Of a stretch of DNA of 22,638 bases, positions 1 to 7,208 are shown piece after piece. The first letter of the stretch is position 1; every line of letters begins with the position of its first letter. A program made the position numbers and the translations under genes. This stretch comes from JBHHXR01 sp046757205. Lineage in GTDB: Bacteria; Pseudomonadota; Alphaproteobacteria; Rhodobacterales; Rhodobacteraceae. The DNA is taken from the NCBI GenBank assembly GCA_046757205.1, contig JBHHXR010000023.1:1-22638 (forward strand), given 5' to 3'. The notes beneath the pieces were generated by a model. The model was not told the DNA's origin. It saw only the letters and a program-made list of their open reading frames with translations, and searched no databases.

Positions 1-765
1 GATCGCCGCGCGGACGTATTCGCGGCCGTCCGCCAGCGTGTAGGCCAGTTCCTGAACCAGGGTCGCGCCGGCCTCCTGCATGTGATAGCCGGAGATCGAG
101 ATCGAGTTGAACTTCGGCATCTCTTTTGCCGTGAATTCAATGATGTCTGCGACGATCCTCATGCTCGGTTCCGGCGGGTAGATATAGGTGTTCCGCACCA
201 TGAACTCTTTCAGGATGTCGTTCTGGATGGTGCCGGTCAGCGCCGCGCGGTCCACCCCCTGCTCCTCGCCGGCCACGATGAAATTCGCCAGCACCGGGAT
301 CACCGCGCCGTTCATGGTCATCGACACCGACATCTTCTCCAGCGGGATGCCGTCGAACAGGATTTTCATGTCCTCGACGCTGTCGATGGCGACACCTGCC
401 TTGCCGACATCGCCCACCACGCGCGGATGGTCGCTGTCATAGCCGCGGTGCGTCGCCAGGTCGAAGGCCACCGACACCCCCATCTGCCCGGCCGCCAGAC
501 CCTTGCGGTAGAAGGCGTTGGATTCCTCGGCCGTCGAGAACCCGGCATATTGCCGGATCGTCCACGGCCGCCCGGCATACATCGTCGCCCTCGGGCCCCG
601 CACGAAAGGCGCGATCCCCGGCATGCCGCCGAGATGGCCGACGCCGGCAAGATCGTCCCCGGTATAGAGCGGCTTGACGTCGATTCCCTCGGGCGTGCGC
701 CAGGTGAGGCTCTCCGGCGACCGCCCGCGCAATTCCTTCTCGGCCAGCGCCTTCCAGTCGTCCAT
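1..765 (-). CDS. scpA/mcmA: Methylmalonyl-CoA mutase, N-terminal part (cut by window edge)
   Basis: The first 255 codons of an adenosylcobalamin-dependent methylmalonyl-CoA mutase, which converts (R)-methylmalonyl-CoA to succinyl-CoA, the last step of propionyl-CoA assimilation. The translation begins MDDWKALAEKELRG and contains hallmark stretches of the large-subunit TIM barrel: GIAPFVRGPRATMYAGRPWT, the RQYAGFSTAEESN segment, GLSVAFDL-like GVSVAFDLATHRGYDSD, SMTMNGAVIP, GTIQNDILKEFMVRNTYI and SISGYHMQEAGA. The C-terminal cobalamin-binding domain lies outside the window. The ATG (765-763) overlaps the pccA stop TGA (767-765) by one base (TGATG), so the gene is translationally coupled to pccA and belongs to the same operon. 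The identity is secure. The symbol varies between genomes (mcmA, scpA, bhbA, mutB). Confidence 0.96.
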   Translation of the reverse strand, partial: MDDWKALAEKELRGRSPESLTWRTPEGIDVKPLYTGDDLAGVGHLGGMPGIAPFVRGPRATMYAGRPWTIRQYAGFSTAEESNAFYRKGLAAGQMGVSVAFDLATHRGYDSDHPRVVGDVGKAGVAIDSVEDMKILFDGIPLEKMSVSMTMNGAVIPVLANFIVAGEEQGVDRAALTGTIQNDILKEFMVRNTYIYPPEPSMRIVADIIEFTAKEMPKFNSISISGYHMQEAGATLVQELAYTLADGREYVRAAI

Positions 766-2765
766 CACTCGAACTCCATTATCACGTCGTCGACCGACAG
801 GCTGTCGCCGGTCGCCGCGTTGATCTTCGCGACCACCACCCGGCGCTGGGCGCGCAGCACGTTTTCCATCTTCATCGCCTCGACGGTGGCCAGTACCTGC
901 CCCTCCTGCACCTCTTCACCTTCCGAGACCGCGATGGAAACCACAAGCCCCGGCATCGGGCACAGCAGCTCTTTGGAGGTGTCCCGCGGCTCCTTGGCCG
1001 GCATCAGCGACGCCAGTTCGGCAAGCCGCGGTGTCAACACCACTGCCCTGAGATCGGCGCCGCGATAACGCAGCCGCATGCCGCCGGTCACGTCGTTCAC
1101 CTTCACCGCCATCGGCGCGCCATCCACCGTCGCCTTGGCCACGGGCTTGCCCGGCACCCAATCGGTGCGGATCGTCACTTCGTGCCCGTCATCGAAGACC
1201 ACGCGGGTCGCTGTACTCTCTTCGTGGATTTCCACCGCGTAATGCGTGCCGCCAAGCAGCACCACCCAGTCCGGGCCCACCCGTCGCTTGTGGTTGCGCA
1301 TCGTCCCGGAAATCTGCGCGTCCCGGCGCGAGCGGATCATCTTGATATCGGCGCAGAATGCAGCCAGCTTGCGCAGCGTCTCCTCCGGCAACCGAACGCC
1401 GGCAAATCCGTCGGGGTATTCCTCGTCGATGAACGCCGTCGTGATTTCGCCGGCCACGAAGCGCGGATGATCCATCACCGCCGCCAGGAACGGCAGGTTG
1501 TGCCCGATGCCCTCCACCTCGAATTCGTCGAGCGCGTTGCGCATGGCCTCCAGCGCCGCCGCCCGGTCCGGCCCCCAGGTGCAGAGCTTGGCGATCATCG
1601 GGTCGTAGTACATCGAGATCTCGCCGCCCTCGAAAACCCCCGTGTCGTTGCGGATCACGTGCCCGTCGCCGCGCCCCTCGGCCGGCGGGCGGTAGCGCGA
1701 CAGCCGCCCGATGGAGGGCAGGAAGTTGCGGAACGGGTCCTCGGCGTAAAGCCGGCTTTCGATGGCCCAGCCGTTCAGCTTCACATCCTTTTGCGCGATC
1801 GCCAGTTTCTCGCCGGCGGCCACCCGGATCATCTGTTCCACAAGGTCGATGCCGGTGATCAGCTCGGTCACCGGATGTTCGACCTGCAGCCGCGTGTTCA
1901 TCTCCAGAAAGTAGAAATTGCGTGCACCGTCGACGATGAACTCGACAGTCCCGGCGGAACTGTAATCGACCGCCTTTGCCAGCGCCACCGCCTGTTCGCC
2001 CATGGCCTTGCGGGTGGCGGCGTCGAGAAACGGCGACGGCGCCTCCTCGATCACCTTCTGGTTCCGCCGCTGGATCGAACATTCGCGCTCGCCGAGATAG
2101 ATGCAGTTGCCGTGCGCGTCGCCCAGCACCTGTATCTCTATATGCCGCGGCTGGGTGATGAATTTCTCGATGAAAATCCGGTCGTCTCCGAACGATGCCT
2201 TCGCTTCGTTCTTCGAGGACTGGAAGCCTTCGCGCGCGTCCTGATCGTTCCAGGCGATCCGCATCCCCTTGCCGCCGCCGCCTGCGCTGGCCTTGATCAT
2301 CACCGGGTAGCCGATCTCCGACGCGATCCGCACCGCGTGATCGGCGTCGTCGATCAGCCCCATGAAACCGGGTACCGTCGAGACCCCGGCCTCGGCCGCC
2401 AGTTTCTTGGAGGTGATCTTGTCGCCCATCGCCTCGATGGCGCCAGTCGGCGGGCCGATGAAGGCGACGCCCGCCGCCGCCAGGGCCTCGGCGAACTCGG
2501 CACGCTCCGACAGAAAGCCGTAGCCCGGATGCACCGCCTCCGCGCCGCTCCGGCGTACCGCCTCCATGATCCGGTCGATGACGATGTAGGACTGCGAAGC
2601 CGGCGGCGGGCCGATGCGCACCGCCTCGTCGGCCATTTCCACATGCAGCGCGTTGCGGTCCGCGTCCGAATACACGGCAACCGTGACGATGCCCATGCGG
2701 CGCGCGGTCTTGATCACGCGGCAGGCGATCTCGCCTCGGTTGGCTATCAGGATTTTCTTGAACAT
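765..2765 (-). CDS. pccA: Propionyl-CoA carboxylase alpha subunit (biotin carboxylase + biotin carrier)
   Basis: 666 aa. With PccB it makes (S)-methylmalonyl-CoA from propionyl-CoA, ATP and bicarbonate in the cytoplasm. The biotin carboxylase domain starts at MFKKILIANRGEIACRVIKT. It shows HPGYGFLSE (79-87), the ATP-grasp glycine loop GGGGKGM (162-168) and the EMNTRLQVEH catalytic segment (288-297). A linker/BT region follows, then a C-terminal biotinyl domain with the EAMKMEN motif; the biotinylated lysine is about K632. Length and domain order fit PccA rather than a stand-alone AccC, which is about 450 aa. The ATG at 2765 is preceded by no strong Shine-Dalgarno sequence and, 20 bp further up, by a perfect 20-bp palindrome. 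The mutase gene follows with a one-base overlap. Acetyl-CoA or methylcrotonyl-CoA carboxylase alpha subunits are alternatives, but pccB, the mutase and a PccR-like regulator alongside settle the assignment. Confidence 0.95.
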   Translation of the reverse strand: MFKKILIANRGEIACRVIKTARRMGIVTVAVYSDADRNALHVEMADEAVRIGPPPASQSYIVIDRIMEAVRRSGAEAVHPGYGFLSERAEFAEALAAAGVAFIGPPTGAIEAMGDKITSKKLAAEAGVSTVPGFMGLIDDADHAVRIASEIGYPVMIKASAGGGGKGMRIAWNDQDAREGFQSSKNEAKASFGDDRIFIEKFITQPRHIEIQVLGDAHGNCIYLGERECSIQRRNQKVIEEAPSPFLDAATRKAMGEQAVALAKAVDYSSAGTVEFIVDGARNFYFLEMNTRLQVEHPVTELITGIDLVEQMIRVAAGEKLAIAQKDVKLNGWAIESRLYAEDPFRNFLPSIGRLSRYRPPAEGRGDGHVIRNDTGVFEGGEISMYYDPMIAKLCTWGPDRAAALEAMRNALDEFEVEGIGHNLPFLAAVMDHPRFVAGEITTAFIDEEYPDGFAGVRLPEETLRKLAAFCADIKMIRSRRDAQISGTMRNHKRRVGPDWVVLLGGTHYAVEIHEESTATRVVFDDGHEVTIRTDWVPGKPVAKATVDGAPMAVKVNDVTGGMRLRYRGADLRAVVLTPRLAELASLMPAKEPRDTSKELLCPMPGLVVSIAVSEGEEVQEGQVLATVEAMKMENVLRAQRRVVVAKINAATGDSLSVDDVIMEFE

Positions 2766-2784
2766 GAACCGTTGACCCGTGATG

Positions 2785-2804
2785 TACCGGCGCCGGCGCC
2801 GGTA
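2785..2804. repeat. Perfect 20-bp palindrome upstream of pccA
   Basis: The half-site TACCGGCGCC is followed immediately by its exact reverse complement GGCGCCGGTA. The centre lies about 30 bp upstream of the pccA ATG in the divergent pccA/porin intergenic region. It could be an operator or an mRNA hairpin in the pccA leader. In GC-rich DNA, a repeat made of overlapping CCGGCG units can also arise by chance. Confidence 0.5.
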
Positions 2805-3025
2805 ATGCGCTGCGCGTTGAAATTGCGGTGGACTTCCCGGCCGCTGCTGCTGCGCACGAAATGTTGCTTCACCGTGATTTCACGTTCTCGCTGATTCTCG
2901 TGAGTTGGCGGTTGCGCAGTATTGAGATGGCGCGATCCGAAGTTGAGAGGGCATCGCGCAACAATCGTGCCACCGTGTTTTCGCGGCCAAACGTGGGCCG
3001 GGGCAAATACACGAGGACAACGACG

Positions 3026-4255
3026 ATGAGAAATACTGAGAGCACTGGCCGGCGAATTGCGGTCGCGGCGGCCTTGGTGGTTCTGGGGATTACGCCTGCC
3101 GCGTATGCCCAGAGCTCGCTTCAGGCCAAGGTTGACGCGCTGAACGCGCGCGTCAGCGAACTTGAAACGCAGCAATCGGGCACGGTGAGAACCAGTCCGG
3201 GCGTCACGCTTACATTCGGCGGCTACGTGAAATTCGACTTCATCTACGACGTCGACGAAGCGCTTGGCGACACGTTCGGGGTCAGCGGCATCTCCACGAC
3301 CGGGGCCGACCACGAGCATTTCCGGACGCACGCCCGCCAGACGCGGTTGTTCTTCAAGACAGAGAGCACGGCCGGCGGACGGCCGTTGATGACCAATGTC
3401 GAATTCGACTTCTTCGGCGGCGGGGGCAACGAGATCTTCTCCAACTCGTACAATCCCCGGCTGCGCCACGCATATGTCAAGTGGGGCAACTGGACGGTAG
3501 GCCAGACCTGGACCAACTTCATGCCGATCGAGGTCTACCCGTCGACGGTCGATTTCGAAGGGCCGGCCGGCATCCCGTTCGTTCGCCAGGCGCAGGTCCG
3601 CTACACGACGCAGATCAGCGAAAACGTCAAGGTGGCATTCTCGCTCGAAAATTCCGAATTCAGCGGCCGCAGCGCCACCACGGCGTTTTCGGAAAGCACA
3701 GGCACCGGCATAAAGGCCGGGCTTGACCAGTTGCCCGATTTCGTGGCGTCGGCCACGTATTCGGATGACTGGGGTCTCGTGAAGGTTGCGGGCGTGGTCC
3801 GTGAACTCAATTCGCCGACTTCCGGCGATTCCACGACCGGCTACGGTATCAACGTCTCCGGCCAGGCCAATCTCTGGCAGGGCGGATCGGTCGTTGGCTC
3901 CTTCACCTACGGCGACGGTATCGGGCGCTATATCATCAACGGCGCCACCCAGGACGCGTTCGTCGGCGCGACCGGGAAGCTGACCACGATCGAGGCCTAT
4001 GGCGTCACCGTCGGCGTGTCGCAACAACTCACCGACAATGTCAAAGGCGGTCTGGCGTTCGGCTACTATTCGGCCGAGGACACCTTTGCGCCAACCGACG
4101 TCGACAACCTGACCACCGTTCACGCCTCGCTCTTTTGGAGCCCGGCAGAGCGGATCACGGTTGGCGGCGAGGTCATCTGGGGACAGCGCGAGGACGTCAG
4201 CGGCGCCTCGGACGACGCCCTCCGTCTGCAAACGTCGTTCCAGTACAGTTTCTGA
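3026..4255 (+). CDS. DcaP-like trimeric outer-membrane porin
   Basis: 409 aa. The N-terminus, MRNTESTGRR followed by a hydrophobic run and AAYAQ, is a Sec signal peptide with cleavage near residue 29. A short coiled coil (LQAKVDALNARVSELETQQ) then precedes a beta-barrel that opens with LTFGGYVKFDFIYDVD and contains the RQTRLFFKTES, YVKWGNWTVGQTWTNF and FVRQAQVRYT segments of DcaP-like porins. The protein ends in Phe (SFQYSF), the usual outer-membrane assembly signal. The ATG at 3026 is chosen over upstream in-frame starts because it is preceded by GAGGA at 3013-3017 and opens directly into the signal peptide. DcaP porins take up small, often carboxylic, substrates, so a role in importing propionate or precursors is plausible but inferred from position only. 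A strong terminator hairpin follows. Confidence 0.88.
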   Translation: MRNTESTGRRIAVAAALVVLGITPAAYAQSSLQAKVDALNARVSELETQQSGTVRTSPGVTLTFGGYVKFDFIYDVDEALGDTFGVSGISTTGADHEHFRTHARQTRLFFKTESTAGGRPLMTNVEFDFFGGGGNEIFSNSYNPRLRHAYVKWGNWTVGQTWTNFMPIEVYPSTVDFEGPAGIPFVRQAQVRYTTQISENVKVAFSLENSEFSGRSATTAFSESTGTGIKAGLDQLPDFVASATYSDDWGLVKVAGVVRELNSPTSGDSTTGYGINVSGQANLWQGGSVVGSFTYGDGIGRYIINGATQDAFVGATGKLTTIEAYGVTVGVSQQLTDNVKGGLAFGYYSAEDTFAPTDVDNLTTVHASLFWSPAERITVGGEVIWGQREDVSGASDDALRLQTSFQYSF

Positions 4256-4285
4256 CGCAGCCGGACCCGACGTCCAGACAGCCAT

Positions 4286-4317
4286 ACCGCGCCGGGACGC
4301 ACCGGCGCGGTGTTTCT
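4286..4317 (+). terminator. Rho-independent terminator of the porin gene
   Basis: A perfect 10-bp stem, ACCGCGCCGG (4286-4295) with CCGGCGCGGT (4302-4311), encloses a 6-nt loop and is followed by GTTTCTT. It begins about 30 bp after the porin stop codon. Confidence 0.85.
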
Positions 4318-4343
4318 TCCAACACGGCAAGCTGAACGTCGCG

Positions 4344-4364
4344 CGGCCGGACAGCCTCCGGCCG
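4344..4364 (-). terminator. Hairpin downstream of the glycine-zipper lipoprotein gene
   Basis: CGGCCGGA (4344-4351) and TCCGGCCG (4357-4364) form a perfect 8-bp stem with a 5-nt loop, 12 bp beyond the lipoprotein stop on the minus strand. No U-tract follows on that strand, so it may only slow transcription or protect the 3' end. Confidence 0.45.
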
Positions 4365-4376
4365 TGCGAAACGAGC

Positions 4377-4583
4377 TCAGAAATCCGGACAGGTGTTAGT
4401 TTCGCTGCAGATGGCGCCGGCCGCTCCGCCGACGACCGCGCCGGATGCCGCATTGCCGCCGAGGACGGCGGCGCCAAGGGCGCCGATACCGGCGCCCGAC
4501 AATGTTCTCTCACCGAGCGTGTCGCCGCATCCGGCAAGCGCCAGGAGAAGCGTCGCGGCAAGCGCAACGGATTTGTACTCCAC
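4377..4583 (-). CDS. Small glycine-zipper lipoprotein
   Basis: 68 aa. It starts at GTG (4583-4581), with a perfect AGGAGG (4595-4590) 6 nt upstream. The N-terminus is a lipoprotein signal peptide with lipobox LAGC, giving a lipidated Cys near residue 19. The mature part is a glycine/alanine-rich zipper (GAGIGALGAAVLGGNAASG, then VVGGAAGA) ending with two further cysteines (CSETNTCPDF). Such glycine-zipper lipoproteins sit in the outer or inner membrane; their biochemical role is generally unknown. It lies within the pcc locus, convergent with the porin gene. Whether it takes part in propionate metabolism cannot be said from the sequence. Confidence 0.85.
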   Translation of the reverse strand: MEYKSVALAATLLLALAGCGDTLGERTLSGAGIGALGAAVLGGNAASGAVVGGAAGAICSETNTCPDF

Positions 4584-4634
4584 GATATGCCTCCTTCGAT
4601 CGCCGCACCACTGGGTCGGGTGCGATTCCGGCGC

Positions 4635-4650
4635 TCAGCGTAAACGCTGA
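4635..4650 (-). terminator. Weak hairpin between the 123-aa gene and the lipoprotein gene
   Basis: TCAGCG (4635-4640) and CGCTGA (4645-4650) form a 6-bp stem with a 4-nt loop, about 60 bp downstream of the 123-aa gene on the minus strand. There is no U-tract, so terminator function is doubtful. Confidence 0.25.
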
Positions 4651-4709
4651 ATCCGCATGTTTCCAGTATTTCGGAAGACCTTCGCGGCGGCTCAGCCCGA
4701 TTCCGCCAA

Positions 4710-5081
4710 TCACAAATCCCGGGCATCGCCATCTCCGTCGGGCAGGCTCTGCGGAAATGCCGCGCGGGCCGTTGCCGCGTCGATCCGCAACATCGCATCG
4801 TAGCTCGCCGGATCAAATGGCTCTTCCGCCGGCACGACCTCGCGCCCGAACAACCAGTTCAACCGCCCGGCGTCGAGATTGCCGCGCACGAAAGGTTCAG
4901 CGCCGAACCGATCCCACAAGGCGGCAAGAAACGCCGCGTCGGCATCCTTTTCGGCCTGGCGCCGGTCGGCGAACCGCTGGCGCAGGCGCAGCGGTGTCGC
5001 ACCTCGTGGCGAGGGGCGGCGTATGGTGAACTGGAAATCCGTTCCGGGCAGACGACCCGGAAACCCGCGGTGCTTCAGCAT
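4710..5081 (-). CDS. Hypothetical protein, 123 aa, in the pcc locus
   Basis: A 123-aa, mostly hydrophilic cytoplasmic-looking protein starting MLKHRGFPGRL, with an Arg-rich segment near residues 22-44 and an acidic, Pro/Ala-rich C-terminal half containing NLDAGRLNWLFGREVVPAEE. No signal peptide, membrane segment or recognisable domain is seen. It runs in the same direction as pccB and pccA, and codon composition (GC-rich third positions) looks genuine. The Shine-Dalgarno sequence before the ATG is weak (a G-run about 8 nt upstream), so the start could differ. I do not recognise the family. Confidence 0.65.
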   Translation of the reverse strand: MLKHRGFPGRLPGTDFQFTIRRPSPRGATPLRLRQRFADRRQAEKDADAAFLAALWDRFGAEPFVRGNLDAGRLNWLFGREVVPAEEPFDPASYDAMLRIDAATARAAFPQSLPDGDGDARDL

Positions 5082-5133
5082 GCCGGCCCCCGCTGTGATG
5101 CGGGAGCCGGCAGCTTGTTCGAAGCTTTCAAGC

Positions 5134-5154
5134 GCGGCGCGTTACCGGCGCCGC
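5134..5154 (-). terminator. GC-rich hairpin after the 41-aa lipoprotein gene
   Basis: GCGGCGC (5134-5140) and GCGCCGC (5148-5154) form a perfect 7-bp stem with a 7-nt loop, starting 11 nt beyond the lipoprotein stop codon. No U-run follows on the minus strand. It may be an attenuator or a 3'-end stabiliser rather than a full terminator. Confidence 0.35.
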
Positions 5155-5165
5155 ACAGAGATATG

Positions 5166-5291
5166 TTACGGCTTACCCGTGAATTCCGGCTCCGGCTCCA
5201 TCGTAACCATCGGCTCAGGCTCTGGCTGCGCGCAAGCCGTGAGAAATGCGGCCGCGAAGAGGGCCAAGGTAATTTTTGCGTATTTTGCCAT
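5166..5291 (-). CDS. 41-aa mini-lipoprotein with acidic Pro-Glu tail
   Basis: A very short gene, easily missed. The ATG is at 5291-5289 and TAA at 5168-5166. The peptide begins MAKYAKITLALFAAAFLTAC, with a lipobox LTAC that would lipidate Cys20, leaving a mature peptide of only about 22 residues dominated by Pro-Glu repeats (QPEPEPMVTMEPEPEFTGKP). AAGGGA lies a few bases upstream of the ATG as a ribosome-binding site. The gene sits between pccB and the 123-aa gene on the same strand. I recall similar tiny lipoproteins annotated in roseobacter genomes near pcc genes, but could not check this. Function unknown. Confidence 0.75.
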   Translation of the reverse strand: MAKYAKITLALFAAAFLTACAQPEPEPMVTMEPEPEFTGKP

Positions 5292-5375
5292 GATTGACTT
5301 CCCTTGTTTCCATTCGTCCCGGCGAGCGAAACAGCCTCACACAGGGCCAAACCCGGCATCGTCCGAAACGCTGCC

Positions 5376-5403
5376 AGTCTAACTAATGATGTCGGTAATA
5401 CAA
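5376..5403 (-). promoter_or_regulatory. Candidate promoter for the 41-aa lipoprotein gene
   Basis: In the 243-bp gap between pccB and the lipoprotein gene, the minus strand has TTGTAT (5403-5398) and TAGACT (5381-5376) separated by 16 bp, in the only AT-rich patch of the gap. The matches to the sigma-70 consensus are partial. Confidence 0.25.
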
Positions 5404-5534
5404 TAACTGCTTTTTCAAATGGCGGCAGATACTTGCCGGTGCGACAATGTCGCCCGCCGTTTCCGCCTCCGCGCGTCCGCGCGAAGCTGCGTGCATCTGT
5501 ATTGGAATTGCCCGAGTCCCGATTCATTTGCTTG

Positions 5535-7067
5535 CTACAGAGGGATGTTGTCGTGTTTTTTCCACGGATTCGTAAGCCGCTTGCTTCGCAGCGAGGCAAA
5601 GGCCCGGCACACCCGGCGGCGTGTCGAGTGCGGCATTATGACCTCGTCAATGAATCCCTTTTCCGCGGCCACAAACGGGTTGGCGAAACGCGTTTCGTAG
5701 TCTTCCGTCCGCGCCGATATCCGTTCCTTGTCCCCGAGTTCCGCCCGGTAGAGGATTTCCACCGCGCCCTTGGCCCCCATCACCGCGATCTCGGCGGTCG
5801 GCCAGGCGTAGTTGAAATCGCCGCGCAGGTGCTTGGAACTCATGACGTCGTAGGCGCCGCCGTAGGCCTTGCGGGTGATCACCGTCACCTTCGGTACCGT
5901 TGCCTCGCCATAGGCGAACAGAAGCTTCGCGCCGTGCTTGATGACGCCGCCGTACTCCTGCCCGGTGCCGGGAAGAAAACCGGGCACGTCGACGAAGGTC
6001 AGGACCGGTATTCCGAAAGCGTCGCAGAACCGCACGAACCGCGCCGCCTTGCGTGACGAGTCGATATCCAGACACCCGGCCAGCACCAACGGTTGGTTGG
6101 CCACCACGCCGATGGTCTCGCCCTCCAGCCGGATGAACCCGGTCAGGATGTTTTTCGCGAAATCCGCCTGAATCTCGAAGAAGTCCCCTTCGTCTGCCAC
6201 CTTCAGGATGAGTTCCTTCATGTCGTAAGGCAGGTTCGGATTGTCCGGCACCAGCGTGTCGAGGCTCGGCTCCAGCCGGTCCGGGCTGTCGAAAAACGGG
6301 CGCAGCGGTGGCTTGTCGCGGTTCGACAGGGGCAGCATATCGACCAGCCGGCGCACCTCGATCAGCGCCTCCAGGTCGTTCTCGTAGGCACCGTCCGCGA
6401 CGCTGGATTTCGTCGTGTGGGTCCGCGCGCCGCCGAGTTCTTCCGCCGTGACCTTTTCGTTGGTCACCGTCTTCACCACGTCCGGGCCGGTGACGAACAT
6501 GTAGGAGGAGTCGCGCACCATGAAGATGAAATCGGTCATCGCCGGCGAATAGACGGCACCCCCGGCGCACGGCCCCATGATGACGGAAATCTGCGGGATG
6601 ACGCCGGACGCCATGATGTTGCGCTGGAACACATCCGCATAACCCGCCAGGCTCGCCACGCCTTCCTGAATGCGCGCCCCGCCGCTGTCGTTGAGCCCGA
6701 TCACCGGCGCCCCGGTGTTCATCGCCATGTCCATGATCTTGCAGATCTTCTGGGCGTGCGTTTCGCTCAGCGAGCCGCCGAGCACGGTAAAATCCTGTGA
6801 AAAGACATAAACCTGACGGCCGTTTATCGTGCCCCATCCCGTCACCACGCCGTCGCCGGGAAATTTCTGTTTCTCCATGCCGAAATCGGTGCAGCGATGC
6901 GCCACGAACATGTCGAACTCCTCGAACGAATTTTCGTCCAGCAGAACATCCATGCGCTCGCGCGCCGTCAGCTTGCCCTTGCCGTGCTGCGCCTCGATCC
7001 GGCGCTGCCCGCCGCCGAGCCTCGCTTCCGCCCGGCGTTCTTCGAGTTCTTCGAGGATGCTTTTCAT
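5535..7067 (-). CDS. pccB: Propionyl-CoA carboxylase beta subunit (carboxyltransferase)
   Basis: 510 aa, the usual PccB length. It transfers the carboxyl group from carboxybiotin on PccA to propionyl-CoA. Visible motifs include FTVLGGSLSETHAQKI, LNDSGGARIQEGV and GPCAGGAVYSPAMTDF (acyl-CoA oxyanion hole region), FVDVPGFLPGTGQE and RKAYGGAYDVMSSKHL, ending in the family-typical KKHDNIPL. The ATG at 7067 (MKSILEELEERRAEARLGGG) is chosen because it matches PccB N-termini and has GGAG (7081-7078) upstream; a longer in-frame extension to 7109 is not family-like. It is divergent from the racemase-pccR unit, with the TTTGCAAA operator between them. It is separated from pccA by three small genes and the porin. 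Confidence 0.96.
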   Translation of the reverse strand: MKSILEELEERRAEARLGGGQRRIEAQHGKGKLTARERMDVLLDENSFEEFDMFVAHRCTDFGMEKQKFPGDGVVTGWGTINGRQVYVFSQDFTVLGGSLSETHAQKICKIMDMAMNTGAPVIGLNDSGGARIQEGVASLAGYADVFQRNIMASGVIPQISVIMGPCAGGAVYSPAMTDFIFMVRDSSYMFVTGPDVVKTVTNEKVTAEELGGARTHTTKSSVADGAYENDLEALIEVRRLVDMLPLSNRDKPPLRPFFDSPDRLEPSLDTLVPDNPNLPYDMKELILKVADEGDFFEIQADFAKNILTGFIRLEGETIGVVANQPLVLAGCLDIDSSRKAARFVRFCDAFGIPVLTFVDVPGFLPGTGQEYGGVIKHGAKLLFAYGEATVPKVTVITRKAYGGAYDVMSSKHLRGDFNYAWPTAEIAVMGAKGAVEILYRAELGDKERISARTEDYETRFANPFVAAEKGFIDEVIMPHSTRRRVCRAFASLRSKRLTNPWKKHDNIPL

Positions 7068-7136
7068 TTCCACACGACTCCGGCTGCCCGCTCCGCTGCG
7101 GCGCAGCATAGGCCGGCAAGCGGCGTTTTGGAAACG

Positions 7137-7167
7137 ATTATCGGTGAATTTGCAAACTAGGTTGCAA
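7137..7167 (-). promoter_or_regulatory. Candidate pccB promoter overlapping the PccR site
   Basis: On the minus strand GATAAT (7142-7137) is a 5/6 match to the -10 consensus. TTGCAA (7167-7162), 19 bp upstream, could be a poor -35. The operator inverted repeat spans this -35/spacer region, which would suit either activation or repression. Confidence 0.4.
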
Positions 7168-7170
7168 ATT
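7147..7170. promoter_or_regulatory. PccR/ScfR operator (TTTGCAAA inverted repeat)
   Basis: AATTTGCAA (7147-7155) and TTGCAAATT (7162-7170) are a perfect 9-bp inverted repeat with a 6-bp spacer. The same bases can be read as TTTGCAAA-N4-GTTGCAAA. I recall TTTGCAAA pairs with a 3-4 bp spacer as the binding motif of PccR, the short-chain fatty acyl-CoA regulator of Rhodobacter sphaeroides. The site lies between divergent pccB and the racemase-pccR unit, where it could control both and give autoregulation. Confidence 0.8.
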
Positions 7171-7180
7171 CATTCAGCAA

Positions 7181-7197
7181 ATTGCAAAGTTGCGAAA
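7181..7197. promoter_or_regulatory. Second, degenerate PccR-type site
   Basis: ATTGCAAA (7181-7188), one base, then TTGCGAAA (7190-7197). The half-sites resemble those of the strong operator, but the spacing is shorter (8 bp rather than 12 bp between repeats). It ends about 12 bp before the racemase ATG, so bound protein would block transcription or initiation of that unit. Confidence 0.4.
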
Positions 7198-7208
7198 ACG
7201 GAGCGCCC

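Noticed and set aside
1182..2894. Long plus-strand open frame (570 codons) opposite pccA
   Set aside because: Antisense shadow of a clear pccA gene in GC-rich DNA; Arg/His/Asp-rich low-complexity translation with no family features.
2747..4816. Minus-strand open frame (689 codons) opposite the porin
   Set aside because: Mirror of the porin reading frame and the lipoprotein in another frame; no start signal or protein-like composition.
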